Assembly: GCA_024399615.1 (NCBI GenBank)
Contig: JAKSNQ010000011.1
Coordinates: 1 to 37,787 of the forward strand
DNA length: 37,787 bases
Source: Paludibacteraceae bacterium
GTDB taxonomy: Bacteria; Bacteroidota; Bacteroidia; Bacteroidales; Paludibacteraceae
Direction: 5' to 3'
A model generated the notes under the pieces. The model saw nothing but the letters and a program-made list of their open reading frames with translations. It did not search any database and was not told where the DNA came from. The stretch's first letter is position 1; the number at the start of each line of letters is the position of its first letter. Below are positions 6,913 through 16,612 of this stretch, in pieces. The translations under genes were made by a program, and so were the position numbers.

Positions 6913-8556
6913 ATGGCTGAATTTAAGTATGCGCCGATGTTTCAACTCGGCGAAGACAAGACAGAGTATTATCTGCTGACCAAGGACTATGTGTCGGTTA
7001 GCGAGTTTGAAGGTCATCCTATGTTGAAAGTGGAGAAAGAGGGTTTGACCAAAATGGCGAATGCGGCTTTTCGTGATGTCAGCTTCTTGCTGCGTCGCAG
7101 CCACAATGAGCAGGTGGCAAAGATATTGCGCGACCCAGAGGCCAGCGATAATGACAAGTATGTCGCACTCACTTTCCTGCGTAATGCAGAGGTGGCAGCC
7201 AAAGGCCAATTGCCTCTGTGCCAGGATACGGGTACTGCTATTATCCATGGCGAGAAAGGTCAACAGGTTTGGACCGGCTTCTGTGACGAAGAAGCACTTT
7301 CTTTGGGTGTATTCAAGACATATACCGAGGAGAATCTTCGCTATAGCCAGAATGCTCCGCTGAATATGTATGACGAGGTGAACACCAAGTGCAATTTGCC
7401 TGCTCAGATTGACATTGAGGCGTGCGAGGGCATGGAGTATCACTTCCTGATGGTTACCAAAGGTGGCGGTTCTGCCAACAAGACTTATCTCTACCAAGAG
7501 ACCAAGGCTCGTATTCAAAACCCCGGTACGCTGGTGCCTTTCCTCGTTGAGAAAATGAAAAGTTTGGGTACGGCCGCTTGCCCTCCTTACCATATCTGTT
7601 TCGTGATCGGTGGTACATCTGCTGAGAAAAACCTTCTGACGGTGAAGTTGGGTTCTACCCATTATTACGACGAGCTGCCTACTACCGGTGATGAGACCGG
7701 TCGTGCGTTCCGTGATGTCGAATTGGAGGAGACCCTGCTCAAGGAGGCGTACAAGATTGGTCTTGGTGCACAATTTGGTGGTAAATACATGGCTCATGAT
7801 GTGCGCGTCATTCGTTTGCCACGCCACGGTGCAAGTTGCCCAATCGGTTTGGGTGTCAGCTGCTCAGCTGATCGTAATATCAAAGCGAAGATTAACAAGG
7901 ATGGTATTTGGATTGAGAAGATGGATGATAATCCTGCTGCGCTCATCCCAGCCGAACTGCGCAACGCAGGTGAAGGTGACGCTGTGAAGATAGATCTCAA
8001 CCAGCCTATGGCAGATGTTTGCAAGATACTCACCAATTACCCTATCGGTACACGTTTGAGCCTGAATGGTACGATTATTGTTGGTCGTGACATAGCTCAT
8101 GCCAAGCTGAAGGCCCGTTTGGATGCCGGCGAGGGTATGCCTGAGTACATGCAGAACCACCCTGTTTACTATGCCGGCCCAGCCAAGACTCCTGCAGGCA
8201 TGGCATGTGGCTCAATGGGCCCAACCACGGCGGGTCGTATGGATCCATATGTTGACGAGTTCCAGGATAATGGTGGCAGTTTGATTATGCTTGCAAAGGG
8301 TAATCGTTCTATCGATGTTACCAATGCGTGCCAAAAGCATGGTGGCTTCTACCTTGGTTCGATTGGTGGCCCAGCTGCTATCTTGGCTCAGAACAATATT
8401 AAGAGCATCGAGTGTGTAGAATATCCAGAACTGGGTATGGAGGCCATTTGGAAGATAGAAGTAGAAAACTTCCCCGCTTTCATCCTGGTGGACGACAAGG
8501 GTAACGACTTCTTCAAGCAACTGAAGCCTTGTGAGGGTTGCTCGATACTGAAATAA
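6913..8556 (+). CDS. fumA: Class I fumarate hydratase (4Fe-4S type)
   Basis: A 547-residue cytoplasmic enzyme interconverting fumarate and malate. In an anaerobe this would serve the reductive branch of the citric acid cycle leading to succinate. Length and sequence fit the single-chain class I (FumA/FumB) type with fused alpha and beta domains. The three cluster-ligand cysteines are C103 in LCQDTG, C223 in ACPPYH and C317 in VSCSADRN, almost the same spacing as C105, C224 and C318 of E. coli FumA. The beta-domain signatures [11 protein letters not shown] and [10 protein letters not shown] are present. It has a strong promoter and heads a long co-directional run; the next ORF begins 2 nt after its stop, implying translational coupling. 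Confidence 0.95.
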   Translation: MAEFKYAPMFQLGEDKTEYYLLTKDYVSVSEFEGHPMLKVEKEGLTKMANAAFRDVSFLLRRSHNEQVAKILRDPEASDNDKYVALTFLRNAEVAAKGQLPLCQDTGTAIIHGEKGQQVWTGFCDEEALSLGVFKTYTEENLRYSQNAPLNMYDEVNTKCNLPAQIDIEACEGMEYHFLMVTKGGGSANKTYLYQETKARIQNPGTLVPFLVEKMKSLGTAACPPYHICFVIGGTSAEKNLLTVKLGSTHYYDELPTTGDETGRAFRDVELEETLLKEAYKIGLGAQFGGKYMAHDVRVIRLPRHGASCPIGLGVSCSADRNIKAKINKDGIWIEKMDDNPAALIPAELRNAGEGDAVKIDLNQPMADVCKILTNYPIGTRLSLNGTIIVGRDIAHAKLKARLDAGEGMPEYMQNHPVYYAGPAKTPAGMACGSMGPTTAGRMDPYVDEFQDNGGSLIMLAKGNRSIDVTNACQKHGGFYLGSIGGPAAILAQNNIKSIECVEYPELGMEAIWKIEVENFPAFILVDDKGNDFFKQLKPCEGCSILK

Positions 8557-8558
8557 TA

Positions 8559-9395
8559 ATGACAGACAACAAAAAAACATTATGGCAACAGTTGCGCGTG
8601 AAATATCGCGTAGCTGTGGTGAATGAAAGTTCCCTGGGGGAGGTGCTGCATATGCACCTTTCCTTGTGGAACCTTATCTTGGTGATAATTGCGTTGACCG
8701 TATTAACGCTGGTGATGTTTGCGCTGGTGATTTGGTTTACGCCATTAAAAAATTATCTACCGGGATACAATGCTACAATTCGTGAGGAATTAGTGAGTGA
8801 GACCATGCGCATGGACTCGTTGCTGAACATGATGCGTGTACAGCAGGATTATGTTAGCGTCATTCGCGATATAGCTGCCGGTGGTGTGGAGTCTGACTCG
8901 ATTCCCGACCTTGACTCGTTGTATTTGGTTAAACTGGAAGATATGAAGTTGGAAGCCAGCGAGCAGACCGCGCAGTTTATCTCTGAGTATGAAGCAGCCG
9001 AGCGCGAAAATCTGAATGTGTTTGATAAGGCAACGAGCAACGACTACCTGCCTGTGTTGTCTTGCCCCGTACAAGGTGTGATATGCGAACCATTTGCAGA
9101 AACGAATTATTATCAGGGTGTTCGCGTCCAAGCTCCAGCCCATGCTCATGTTTCTGCCGTTCTGTCGGGCACGGTGCTATCGGTTGCCTATAGTGTACAG
9201 CACCAATGGATGGTTATCCTTCTGCATGATGGGGATTATGTGAGTACGTATGGCTGGTTGGAGAAACCGATGTGTCGCGTGGGCGACAAAGTGAAGGCAG
9301 GCTCGGTATTGGGCTTGGCCGGTGATAAACCCGTCGGGTTGCAGATTTGGCAGCAAGGACATGCTGTTAACCCGGAAAGTGTCATCGCGTTCTGA
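8559..9395 (+). CDS. Membrane-anchored M23 (LytM-like) protein with degenerate active site
   Basis: A 278-residue protein with a short basic cytoplasmic N-terminus, one transmembrane helix (about residues 29-52), a periplasmic helical region and a C-terminal LytM-like beta domain (about 175-275). In active M23 endopeptidases a zinc site is built from HxxxD and HxH. Here the first motif region reads YYQGVRVQAP and the second YGWLEK, so the histidines and aspartate are missing. It is therefore probably not a hydrolase but a scaffold or an activator of cell-wall enzymes, as EnvC and NlpD are in E. coli. The ATG at 8559 is preferred over an upstream TTG because it follows the fumarase stop by 2 nt. 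The next gene, dxr, starts 14 nt after its end. Confidence 0.82.
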   Translation: MTDNKKTLWQQLRVKYRVAVVNESSLGEVLHMHLSLWNLILVIIALTVLTLVMFALVIWFTPLKNYLPGYNATIREELVSETMRMDSLLNMMRVQQDYVSVIRDIAAGGVESDSIPDLDSLYLVKLEDMKLEASEQTAQFISEYEAAERENLNVFDKATSNDYLPVLSCPVQGVICEPFAETNYYQGVRVQAPAHAHVSAVLSGTVLSVAYSVQHQWMVILLHDGDYVSTYGWLEKPMCRVGDKVKAGSVLGLAGDKPVGLQIWQQGHAVNPESVIAF

Positions 9396-9409
9396 GAGTT
9401 TTGAAGATT

Positions 9410-10606
9410 ATGAAACAATTAGCAATATTAGGAAGCACAGGTTCAATCGGTACTCAAACGTTGGATGTGGTGCGTGAGCAGGTTGCAAAAGCGAAGGCCA
9501 ATGGTCTGGACGAGGCGCCTTTCGGAGTGTATGCATTGGTCGCCAATCGAAGCGTAGATCTTTTGGTGAAGCAGGCGGTTGAGTTTCGTCCGGAGGTGGT
9601 CTGCATAGCCGATGAAAGCCTTTACGACCAGTTGCGTAATCAACTGCGTGATGCGCTGGGTGAGCACGCGTTTGGCTTAATGAAGGTGTGGGCAGGCGAC
9701 GATGCGATTGCAGACATGGTGACGCTACCCAGTATTGATGTGGTAGTGGCCAGCATGGTAGGATATGCGGGACTGCGTCCTACGATATCTGCCATTCGTG
9801 CAGGCAAGACCATCGCGTTGGCCAATAAAGAGACACTGGTGGTGGCCGGCGAACTGATTTGCGGACTGGCGCACCAATATCATGCGTCAATACTTCCTGT
9901 GGATAGCGAGCATTCGGCTATTTTTCAGAGTTTGGCAGGTGAGGAAAAGAACGAGATTGAGAAAATTCTGCTGACCTGTTCGGGAGGCCCTTTCCGTAAG
10001 TGGACCAAAGAGCAAATAGCTAATGCTACGGCGGCAGATGCTCTCAAACATCCCAATTGGGATATGGGTGCGAAGATTACGATTGACTCGGCCAGTCTGA
10101 TGAACAAAGGTTTTGAAGTAATTGAGGCAAAATGGCTCTTTGGCGTGGATGTAGATCAGATTGAGGTACTTGTACACCCCGAGAGTATAGTGCATAGTGG
10201 CGTCCAATTTCGTGATGGTGGTGTCAAGGCGCAATTGGGAGCGCCTGATATGCGTTTGCCTATCCAATATGCGCTGACCTATCCGCAGCGTTTGATAGCC
10301 GATTTCCCACGACTGAACCTGTTTGAGGTAGGACAACTCACGTTCGAGAAACCCGATTTGGAGCGTTTCCCTAACTTGGGCCTTGCGTACGAGGCAATGC
10401 GAAGAGGTGGTACTGTCCCATGCGTACTAAATGCGGCTAACGAAGTTGTCAATCTGGCTTTCCGACAAGGTAAGATAGGATTCTGGCAGATGAGCGAAGT
10501 CATGGCCAAAGTGATGGATGCGATGCCCTATATTGCCAAGCCTACTTACGAGGACTATGTGTGCTGTGATCAACAGACTCGCATCATGACTGAAGGGTTG
10601 ATCTGA
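9410..10606 (+). CDS. dxr: 1-deoxy-D-xylulose-5-phosphate reductoisomerase
   Basis: The second enzyme of the MEP isoprenoid pathway, converting DXP to MEP with NADPH and a divalent metal in the cytoplasm. The 398-residue length is typical. Motifs: the NADPH-binding LGSTGSIG at the N-terminus, ANKETLVVAG, LPVDSEHSA (metal-binding aspartate and glutamate), CSGGPFR, HPNWDMG-KITIDSASLMNKG-E (substrate loop) and VHPESIVHS. The ATG at 9410 is chosen over an in-frame TTG at 9401 because the Rossmann strand begins immediately after it. It lies between an M23-type gene and rseP, an order I recognise from other Bacteroidales, and is probably in the same operon. Confidence 0.97.
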   Translation: MKQLAILGSTGSIGTQTLDVVREQVAKAKANGLDEAPFGVYALVANRSVDLLVKQAVEFRPEVVCIADESLYDQLRNQLRDALGEHAFGLMKVWAGDDAIADMVTLPSIDVVVASMVGYAGLRPTISAIRAGKTIALANKETLVVAGELICGLAHQYHASILPVDSEHSAIFQSLAGEEKNEIEKILLTCSGGPFRKWTKEQIANATAADALKHPNWDMGAKITIDSASLMNKGFEVIEAKWLFGVDVDQIEVLVHPESIVHSGVQFRDGGVKAQLGAPDMRLPIQYALTYPQRLIADFPRLNLFEVGQLTFEKPDLERFPNLGLAYEAMRRGGTVPCVLNAANEVVNLAFRQGKIGFWQMSEVMAKVMDAMPYIAKPTYEDYVCCDQQTRIMTEGLI

Positions 10607-10686
10607 CCTGACATACTACGGCATCAAAACGATTAAGGTGTGATGCACCTGAAATTAACGAATTTTTGAACACCCTCTAAAGAAAT

Positions 10687-12297
10687 ATGACTATACTTAT
10701 ACGTGTTATTCAACTGATTCTGAGTCTGTCACTATTGGTGATGATTCATGAGTTTGGACATTTTGTGTTTGCTCGCCTCAATGGTGTGCGTGTTAGCAAG
10801 TTCTATATGTTCTTCAATCCCCAGATTTCACTGGTACGTATGAAGAAAATCAATGGGAAATGGCAGGTACGTTTCTTTGCAAAAAATGTGAAAGAATTTC
10901 AAAAAGTAGCTCTCGATGCACATGGCGACCCACTTTTGTGGGAAGACGATCCGGATGAGAATGTACGAAAGAAATGGGCCAAGAAAGACGAGATGACCGA
11001 AGCCGAATGGGAGGAAATAGAACGCGATTTCAATTTCGGTCGCTCTTTGCGTCACAAAGGACATCCCAAGTTTACGATAATTGAAGAAGAGGACTTACCT
11101 TTGCTGGATGATGCCGATTGGCGTAAGTATCCAGAAACAACCGAATGGGGTCTGGGTTGGTTGCCGCTGGGTGGCTATTGTGCTATTGCAGGCATGGTGG
11201 ATGAAACCACCAGTGCAGACCAGTTGGGTAGTGAACCTAAAGAATGGGAATATCGTGCCAAAAAAACGTGGCAACGCCTGCCCATCATTTGCGGTGGTGT
11301 ATTAGTGAATTTCATCGGTGCGTTCGTTATTTATTCGGCCATCTTGGGCCATTGGGGTACCGACACGTTACCACTGCGAAATGCGACATATGGTTTCGAA
11401 TATAGCGAAGAACTTCGCAACGAAGGTCTGCAGTCGGGTGACCTGATTGTAAGGGTAGGAGATAAAACTCCCGAGACCGTGAAGGATTTGCTGAACTGGA
11501 TGGTGATAGAGGGTGAGCATGACTTATTGATTCTGCGCGGTCATGACACGATTCCGATGACTCTTAGCGATAATTTTGACCAGAAAGTGTTGGCAGCGGG
11601 CGGTAGCAGTTTTATCTCTTTCCGCTTCCCATTTGTTGTTGACTCCGTGATGCCTAACACCCCAGCCGCTTTGGCTGCTATTCCTTTGCAGGCAGGCGAC
11701 TCGATCGTAACCATCAATGGTGTAGTGACTCCATGCTATCAGGATGTTGTTGCCAAATTGGATTTGTTGGCTGGAGATAGCGTCACTTTGGGGGTGGTTC
11801 GTCAGGGAGAACAGATGGACTTGTCCCTCTTGTTGGACGAAAATGGAAAGATGGGTGTTTTCCCACGTTCGATATATGATTTCCTCCGCTTGGAGCATCG
11901 TGATTATGGTTTCTTTGAGGCCATTCCTGCCGGTATAGCATACGGGTGCGAAACGTTGGTCAACTACGTGAAGCAATTTCGTTTGGTATTCACCCCTCAA
12001 GGAGCCAAGAGTTTAGGCGGTTTTGGTTCAATAGGCAGCCTCTTCCCTCCAATGTGGGACTGGCATGCTTTCTGGCTGATGACGGCCTTCCTGTCAGTTA
12101 TCTTGGGATTCATGAACATTATCCCAATCCCGGGACTAGATGGTGGGCACGTGATGTTCCTCCTTTGGGAGATGGTGACAGGTAAGAAACCGAGCGATAA
12201 GTTCATCGAGATTGCGAATAATATAGGTTTTTACTTGCTGTTAGCGTTGCTTATCTTCGCGAATGGCAATGATATACTCAAGTTGTTTATCAAGTAA
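10687..12297 (+). CDS. rseP: RseP-family site-2 zinc metalloprotease with large insertion
   Basis: An M50 intramembrane protease that cleaves transmembrane segments of anti-sigma factors or signal peptide remnants. The zinc motif HEFGH is at residues 21-25 in the first transmembrane helix and the LDG motif at 484-486 in a late helix (PIPGLDGGH). PDZ-like segments lie between (about 225-400), and the last helix is at the C-terminus. At 536 residues it is some 80-100 longer than usual. The excess is a charged segment at about residues 52-150, inserted between the FFNPQ strand and the WLPLGGY motif. A spacer of 80 bp follows dxr and contains only a weak 5-bp hairpin (10636-10650). The TonB-receptor gene begins 9 nt after its stop. 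Confidence 0.95.
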   Translation: MTILIRVIQLILSLSLLVMIHEFGHFVFARLNGVRVSKFYMFFNPQISLVRMKKINGKWQVRFFAKNVKEFQKVALDAHGDPLLWEDDPDENVRKKWAKKDEMTEAEWEEIERDFNFGRSLRHKGHPKFTIIEEEDLPLLDDADWRKYPETTEWGLGWLPLGGYCAIAGMVDETTSADQLGSEPKEWEYRAKKTWQRLPIICGGVLVNFIGAFVIYSAILGHWGTDTLPLRNATYGFEYSEELRNEGLQSGDLIVRVGDKTPETVKDLLNWMVIEGEHDLLILRGHDTIPMTLSDNFDQKVLAAGGSSFISFRFPFVVDSVMPNTPAALAAIPLQAGDSIVTINGVVTPCYQDVVAKLDLLAGDSVTLGVVRQGEQMDLSLLLDENGKMGVFPRSIYDFLRLEHRDYGFFEAIPAGIAYGCETLVNYVKQFRLVFTPQGAKSLGGFGSIGSLFPPMWDWHAFWLMTAFLSVILGFMNIIPIPGLDGGHVMFLLWEMVTGKKPSDKFIEIANNIGFYLLLALLIFANGNDILKLFIK

Positions 12298-12306
12298 GTG
12301 CTTTCC

Positions 12307-14799
12307 ATGTCCATCAAACGAACATATCTGATAGTGCTGAGCGTGTTTTGTATGAGTTTGTGTGCCCTAGGTGTGCATGCTCGAAATGAAAAAAACGAAG
12401 TTCTGTACACGATCAGTGGTTACGTTTTCGATGCGGGCAGTGGTGAACGCCTGATAGGTGCCACCCTCATCGATACGATTAGCCGGCAAGGTTGCGTGAC
12501 CAACGAAGCGGGATTCTTCTCGCTCACCTTGTCGCGTGGCATGCATGCGCTTATCGCCAGTTATGTGGGTTACGAACTGTCGCCTGTCAAGTCGGTTGAG
12601 TTGACCAAGGATATTTTCCTGAAAATACGTCTCCGACCAGACAACGAGCTCACCGAGATCGTTGTGTCAGGCCAAGACCTTGCCATTGGCTCAGCCAATA
12701 GCCCACAAATGTCGGCTATTCAGGTATCCGGCAGTCAGGTCAAGAACATGCCGTCCATTGGTGGCATCGCAGATGTGATGAAAGCTGTGAAGATGCAGCC
12801 GGGCGTGCAGTCCGGTGGTGATGGTTCGTCCACCATCTATGTGCGAGGTGGCGGTCCTGACCAAAATTTAATACTTCTGGATGGTGTGCCATTGTACAAT
12901 GTGAATCACGCTTTTGGTTTATTCTCCGTATTCAATGCCGATGCGGTCAAAACCGTCACACTCTATAAGGGTAATTTCCCTGCGCGCTATGGCTCTCGAC
13001 TGTCATCCATTATTGATGTACGCACCAATGAAGGTTCTGCTACGGGTTGGCATGCGGGTGTGCAATTGGGTTTGTTGTCTACGTCGCTCAATTTTGAGGG
13101 ACCTATTTTCAGTAAGAACGAAATGTTACTTCGCCACAAAGGAGACACTGTGATAGGCCGCACTCGATTCAAGTTGTCTGCGCGCAGAACGCACTATGAT
13201 GCGCTCTTATCTCCTATCATGAGACGTGTGGTTCAGGGGCAATATACGGGTAATAACGAGACGAATGCCAGAAGTTATTTCTACGATGTCAATGCCAAAA
13301 TCAGTCATGCCATTTCTGATTACGACAAACTGATAGCAACGTTTTATATGGGTGACGATGACATCCTCGTGGACTATAACAAGACGCAGATGGTTGACGA
13401 TATGTCTTACCAAAGTGCGATGAATCAAACCTGGAGTTGGGGAAATATCATGGGGGCGCTCAAGTATGAACATATTTTCAGTTCGCGCCTTTTCTCCAAG
13501 ACGCAAGTGAGTGCTACCAGTTATCAATATACCCTCAGTCAGAACATGCACGTGAATCAGCCTGACGAACAGGACCTTCCATTTACATACAATCAGAAAA
13601 TGCGCTATCGCTCCAACCTGATTGACTTGTCGGTGCGCGAAGATCTTGAGTGCATGCCTAACCGCAAGAACCTCATTCGTATGGGTGTTGAATATGCTCA
13701 CCATCGATTCTCACCTTTGGTGACCAATCTCTGGTCGATGGAATCAGACTTAGGGCTGTTGCAGCAACTTGATACAGCTTATTCCCAAGGCGAATCTCGT
13801 GCGCATGAGATTGTTGTTTATGCAGAGGATAATATCAGCCCCAATGACTATTTCAGTATGAATATCGGTTTGAGAACGGGCCTCTATATTATCGAAGGAA
13901 AGACATATCCCAATTTTGAACCTCGCCTGGGCGCGCGTGTACGTTTATATAAGGACTTGAACATGAAAGTGTCTGCCTCGTACATGAATCAGTTTGTTCA
14001 CCTGCTCAGTAATTCGATGATATCCAATCCCTCGGATCTTTGGGTACCCGTTACCAAGGACATCCCTCCGATGAGTTGTGTACAGGCTGCAGCAGCCTTG
14101 GCCTACCAGATTCCTAATGTGGGCGAGTTCTCGATAGAGGGCTACTACAAACGAATGTGGAACCTGCTGGAGTATAAAGAGGGAGCATCTTTCTTTGGTT
14201 CCGCGACCGATTGGCAGGACAAAGTAGTGACAGGCATAGGATGGAGTTATGGTGTTGAGTTCCTCTTTCAACGAAAAGTAGGCGCAGTAACCGGTTGGCT
14301 GGGGTACACATGGAGTCGCTCCATGCGACAGTTCGATCAGGAGGGCATGGTGATAAACTTTGGTAAACCGTTCCATGCTAAGAACGACCGTGAGCATGAC
14401 ATCAGCCTCTCGCTGCAATACCAGATTAACCGCTACTTCGATATATCAGGCTCGTTTGTCTATGGAACGGGTGCCAGAGCGACATTGGCGACGCAGAACT
14501 ACTACGACAAAACGCATGGTGATTATGTAGAATTTATCACAGAGCGAAATAACTATCAAATGCCTGATTATCATAGACTTGATCTTGGTTGCAATATTCA
14601 TATCCCCAGCAAAAAGGCGGGCGATAAAACCCTATCCAAAAATGGTTGGCTCTACGATGCCGAACACCTGATTAATATCAGCGTGTACAATGTCTATTGT
14701 CGTCAAAATCCCTACATGATGTATCAGGATGGCATGAAACTGATGCAGATATCGTTGTTCCCGGTTCTGCCAAGTATAAGTTATAGTTTCAGTTTCTAA
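12307..14799 (+). CDS. TonB-dependent receptor with carboxypeptidase-like N-terminal domain (copy 1)
   Basis: An 830-residue outer-membrane beta-barrel transporter energised by TonB; the substrate is unknown. After a signal peptide (about residues 1-26, ending near HARN) comes a CarboxypepD_reg-like domain (YTISGYVFDAGSGERLIGA, about 35-115). A plug domain follows with the VYVRGGGPDQNLILLDGVP segment typical of the family, then a long barrel ending in a terminal phenylalanine (SISYSFSF), the usual BAM signal. It is a close paralogue of the receptor at 16612 and is paired with the DUF4249 lipoprotein 36 nt downstream. The ATG at 12307 is chosen; a GTG at 12298 directly after the rseP stop is possible. 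Confidence 0.93.
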   Translation: MSIKRTYLIVLSVFCMSLCALGVHARNEKNEVLYTISGYVFDAGSGERLIGATLIDTISRQGCVTNEAGFFSLTLSRGMHALIASYVGYELSPVKSVELTKDIFLKIRLRPDNELTEIVVSGQDLAIGSANSPQMSAIQVSGSQVKNMPSIGGIADVMKAVKMQPGVQSGGDGSSTIYVRGGGPDQNLILLDGVPLYNVNHAFGLFSVFNADAVKTVTLYKGNFPARYGSRLSSIIDVRTNEGSATGWHAGVQLGLLSTSLNFEGPIFSKNEMLLRHKGDTVIGRTRFKLSARRTHYDALLSPIMRRVVQGQYTGNNETNARSYFYDVNAKISHAISDYDKLIATFYMGDDDILVDYNKTQMVDDMSYQSAMNQTWSWGNIMGALKYEHIFSSRLFSKTQVSATSYQYTLSQNMHVNQPDEQDLPFTYNQKMRYRSNLIDLSVREDLECMPNRKNLIRMGVEYAHHRFSPLVTNLWSMESDLGLLQQLDTAYSQGESRAHEIVVYAEDNISPNDYFSMNIGLRTGLYIIEGKTYPNFEPRLGARVRLYKDLNMKVSASYMNQFVHLLSNSMISNPSDLWVPVTKDIPPMSCVQAAAALAYQIPNVGEFSIEGYYKRMWNLLEYKEGASFFGSATDWQDKVVTGIGWSYGVEFLFQRKVGAVTGWLGYTWSRSMRQFDQEGMVINFGKPFHAKNDREHDISLSLQYQINRYFDISGSFVYGTGARATLATQNYYDKTHGDYVEFITERNNYQMPDYHRLDLGCNIHIPSKKAGDKTLSKNGWLYDAEHLINISVYNVYCRQNPYMMYQDGMKLMQISLFPVLPSISYSFSF

Positions 14800-14835
14800 T
14801 GTCTGTATGGCAGTTCAAATAATTCTCCTGTAAAG

Positions 14836-16005
14836 ATGAAGCAAAAAATATACATAGTTATGCTCCTCGTGCTGGCGCTGACCGGCTGCAAGGATTTCTT
14901 CTATTCGGAGGTTACCTACAAGGGCCCCGAACAGAATGGCCTGCTGACCGTGAATGCAGAGTTTACGCCAGATCAGACGCCTATGGTCTATGTGTCTCGC
15001 TCCTATTTCTTCACCGACACAGCACAGATTGACTCAGTACAATATGGCGTGAACAAGACCAATCGTTATGCAGGATATCTCAAGAATGCCTATGTGAGCA
15101 TGCGTGTTAACAATGAGATAGTTGTTCCTTTTCAGATGCAGGTCAATAAACCACCATTGTATCAGTATAGTGATTCACTGGTGTACTACACTCCTGCGCG
15201 CGAAATGAAGATTCATGCCGGTGACACCGTTCGATTGATGGTCGGTCACGATGAGTATGGTCATGCAGAGGCAATGCAGGTATGCCCCAGTTTGCCCAAT
15301 GTTCGATTCGTGGACATGAGTCTCACCGAGAATGGACAGATAAAGTTGTATGTACTTATCGATCAGTATGAGGGTAACCCCACGGATGTACTGAGTCTGA
15401 ACTTTTATTTTGATGAGCTGCAGGGACGTAAGATAGTCAATGGTGATACGATTGAATTGAAGGCGAATACCGTGAGCCGAAAAGTCTATGTCTATACCAT
15501 GACTCCTGCTTTTCGTTATATCTATAATTACGAGTATTCATCTGGCTTCTGTGGTGGTCGTGTTCTTTACTATGCACTTAGTCAGGCCACCGAAACGGCT
15601 CGGTCGGCACAACTTTTCATTGACCAGCACCTGCTCCTCTATAACGAGGTACTGGCAGGAGGGAAGTTGGAGATAGACAAGATGTCGGTTATCTGCAATG
15701 CTGAGGCAATGACTTGGGATGGATTCCAGTACAGCCGTTCCTTCCTTCAAGCGAGAAAAGGCTTCAATGCTTACGACGAGGACCTCAGTCACTTGCCTGC
15801 TACCGAAGATGGTGCTATTCCTAATCTGATGGAAGATCTTATCAATGAACTGGGAAATCAAGAGGATTTTCAGGTCTTCTGCAATATGAAAGGAACTCCT
15901 AATCAGGCTGTTGGTCACTTCTCCTTGCGTCAGCAATTGTGGCAGAAGATTAGTTACACTCGTGAGGATGGATTCTCTGTGACAGACGCAGAACGTGTTG
16001 ATTAA
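14836..16005 (+). CDS. DUF4249 lipoprotein partner of the TonB receptor (copy 1)
   Basis: A 389-residue lipoprotein with its lipobox ending in LTGC near residue 18. The start of the mature protein (NGLLTVNAEFTPDQTPMVYVSRSYFF) is the characteristic DUF4249 opening: a beta-rich, Ig-like segment. Members of this family are usually encoded beside a TonB-dependent receptor, as here, and are presumed to be surface or periplasmic partners of the transporter, comparable in position to SusD but unrelated in sequence. The biochemical function is not known. The 36-nt spacing to the receptor implies cotranscription. The second copy at 19182 is much more diverged than the two receptors are. Confidence 0.85.
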   Translation: MKQKIYIVMLLVLALTGCKDFFYSEVTYKGPEQNGLLTVNAEFTPDQTPMVYVSRSYFFTDTAQIDSVQYGVNKTNRYAGYLKNAYVSMRVNNEIVVPFQMQVNKPPLYQYSDSLVYYTPAREMKIHAGDTVRLMVGHDEYGHAEAMQVCPSLPNVRFVDMSLTENGQIKLYVLIDQYEGNPTDVLSLNFYFDELQGRKIVNGDTIELKANTVSRKVYVYTMTPAFRYIYNYEYSSGFCGGRVLYYALSQATETARSAQLFIDQHLLLYNEVLAGGKLEIDKMSVICNAEAMTWDGFQYSRSFLQARKGFNAYDEDLSHLPATEDGAIPNLMEDLINELGNQEDFQVFCNMKGTPNQAVGHFSLRQQLWQKISYTREDGFSVTDAERVD

Positions 16006-16048
16006 TAACCGCTTTAGCGGAAGTGCTTTAGAATATAATTTTTTAAAT

Positions 16049-16612
16049 ATGAAAGAGATTGTTTATTTGGGATTAGCGCTGGTTTGTAGTGCGCTTTTAT
16101 GTGTTTTTGCTCCTGCGTATTTTACTTCGCAAGAGGATGCAAATCATTATTTTGAAATGAAGTTTATGGGCATTCAGGCCGAACAATACAATGCCGAAGG
16201 TCGTTTGGTTGCCGATGAAACGTTTACCTATGCCGACACCAATGAATCGGGTGAAGTACTCTCTACTCATACCGGTGCTACGCTGATGAACACATGGGCA
16301 TTACCCCTGTTGGCTATTGTTATGATGCTGCTCTGCGCCGTGGATATCGTGTTGGGAATCTCTGCTTCGCGAGTGAAGCAGCTCTTCCTTCAGGCTCGAC
16401 TCAATATTGTTACACTCATCATATCGTTGGGTTACTATGCGATGTTGGCGCTCTACATTTTCTTTGTGTCTGCCCGTTTTGATTTGGATTGGCATTTGGC
16501 ATGGCCTGCATGCTTGCCACTCGTTGTTATGATATTGGTTTTCATGGCGATGCGTAGCATTTCGCTCAATGCGAAGAAACTGAAAAAAACACTCTCGGGC
16601 TCTATACGATAA
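16049..16612 (+). CDS. DUF4293-type four-helix integral membrane protein
   Basis: A 187-residue inner-membrane protein with four predicted helices (about residues 4-24, 83-105, 120-143 and 155-175) and an extra-membrane loop between the first two. The layout and the basic C-terminal tail after an MRSISLN-KKLKK segment resemble the DUF4293 family, which is Bacteroidota-specific and uncharacterised; the assignment is by pattern only. The ATG at 16049 is preferred to an in-frame upstream codon at 15995, which would overlap the DUF4249 gene. Its stop overlaps the next receptor's ATG by one base, so the two are translationally coupled. It is inserted exactly between the two receptor/DUF4249 pairs. 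Confidence 0.7.
   Translation: MKEIVYLGLALVCSALLCVFAPAYFTSQEDANHYFEMKFMGIQAEQYNAEGRLVADETFTYADTNESGEVLSTHTGATLMNTWALPLLAIVMMLLCAVDIVLGISASRVKQLFLQARLNIVTLIISLGYYAMLALYIFFVSARFDLDWHLAWPACLPLVVMILVFMAMRSISLNAKKLKKTLSGSIR

Noticed and set aside
10636..10650. AGGTG-CACCT hairpin between dxr and rseP as a terminator
   Set aside because: The stem is only 5 bp and is not followed by a T-tract; read-through into rseP is more likely.
16008..16019. CCGC-TTTA-GCGG hairpin after the first DUF4249 gene as a terminator
   Set aside because: It is a 4-bp stem without a T-run and sits within a closely spaced gene pair.
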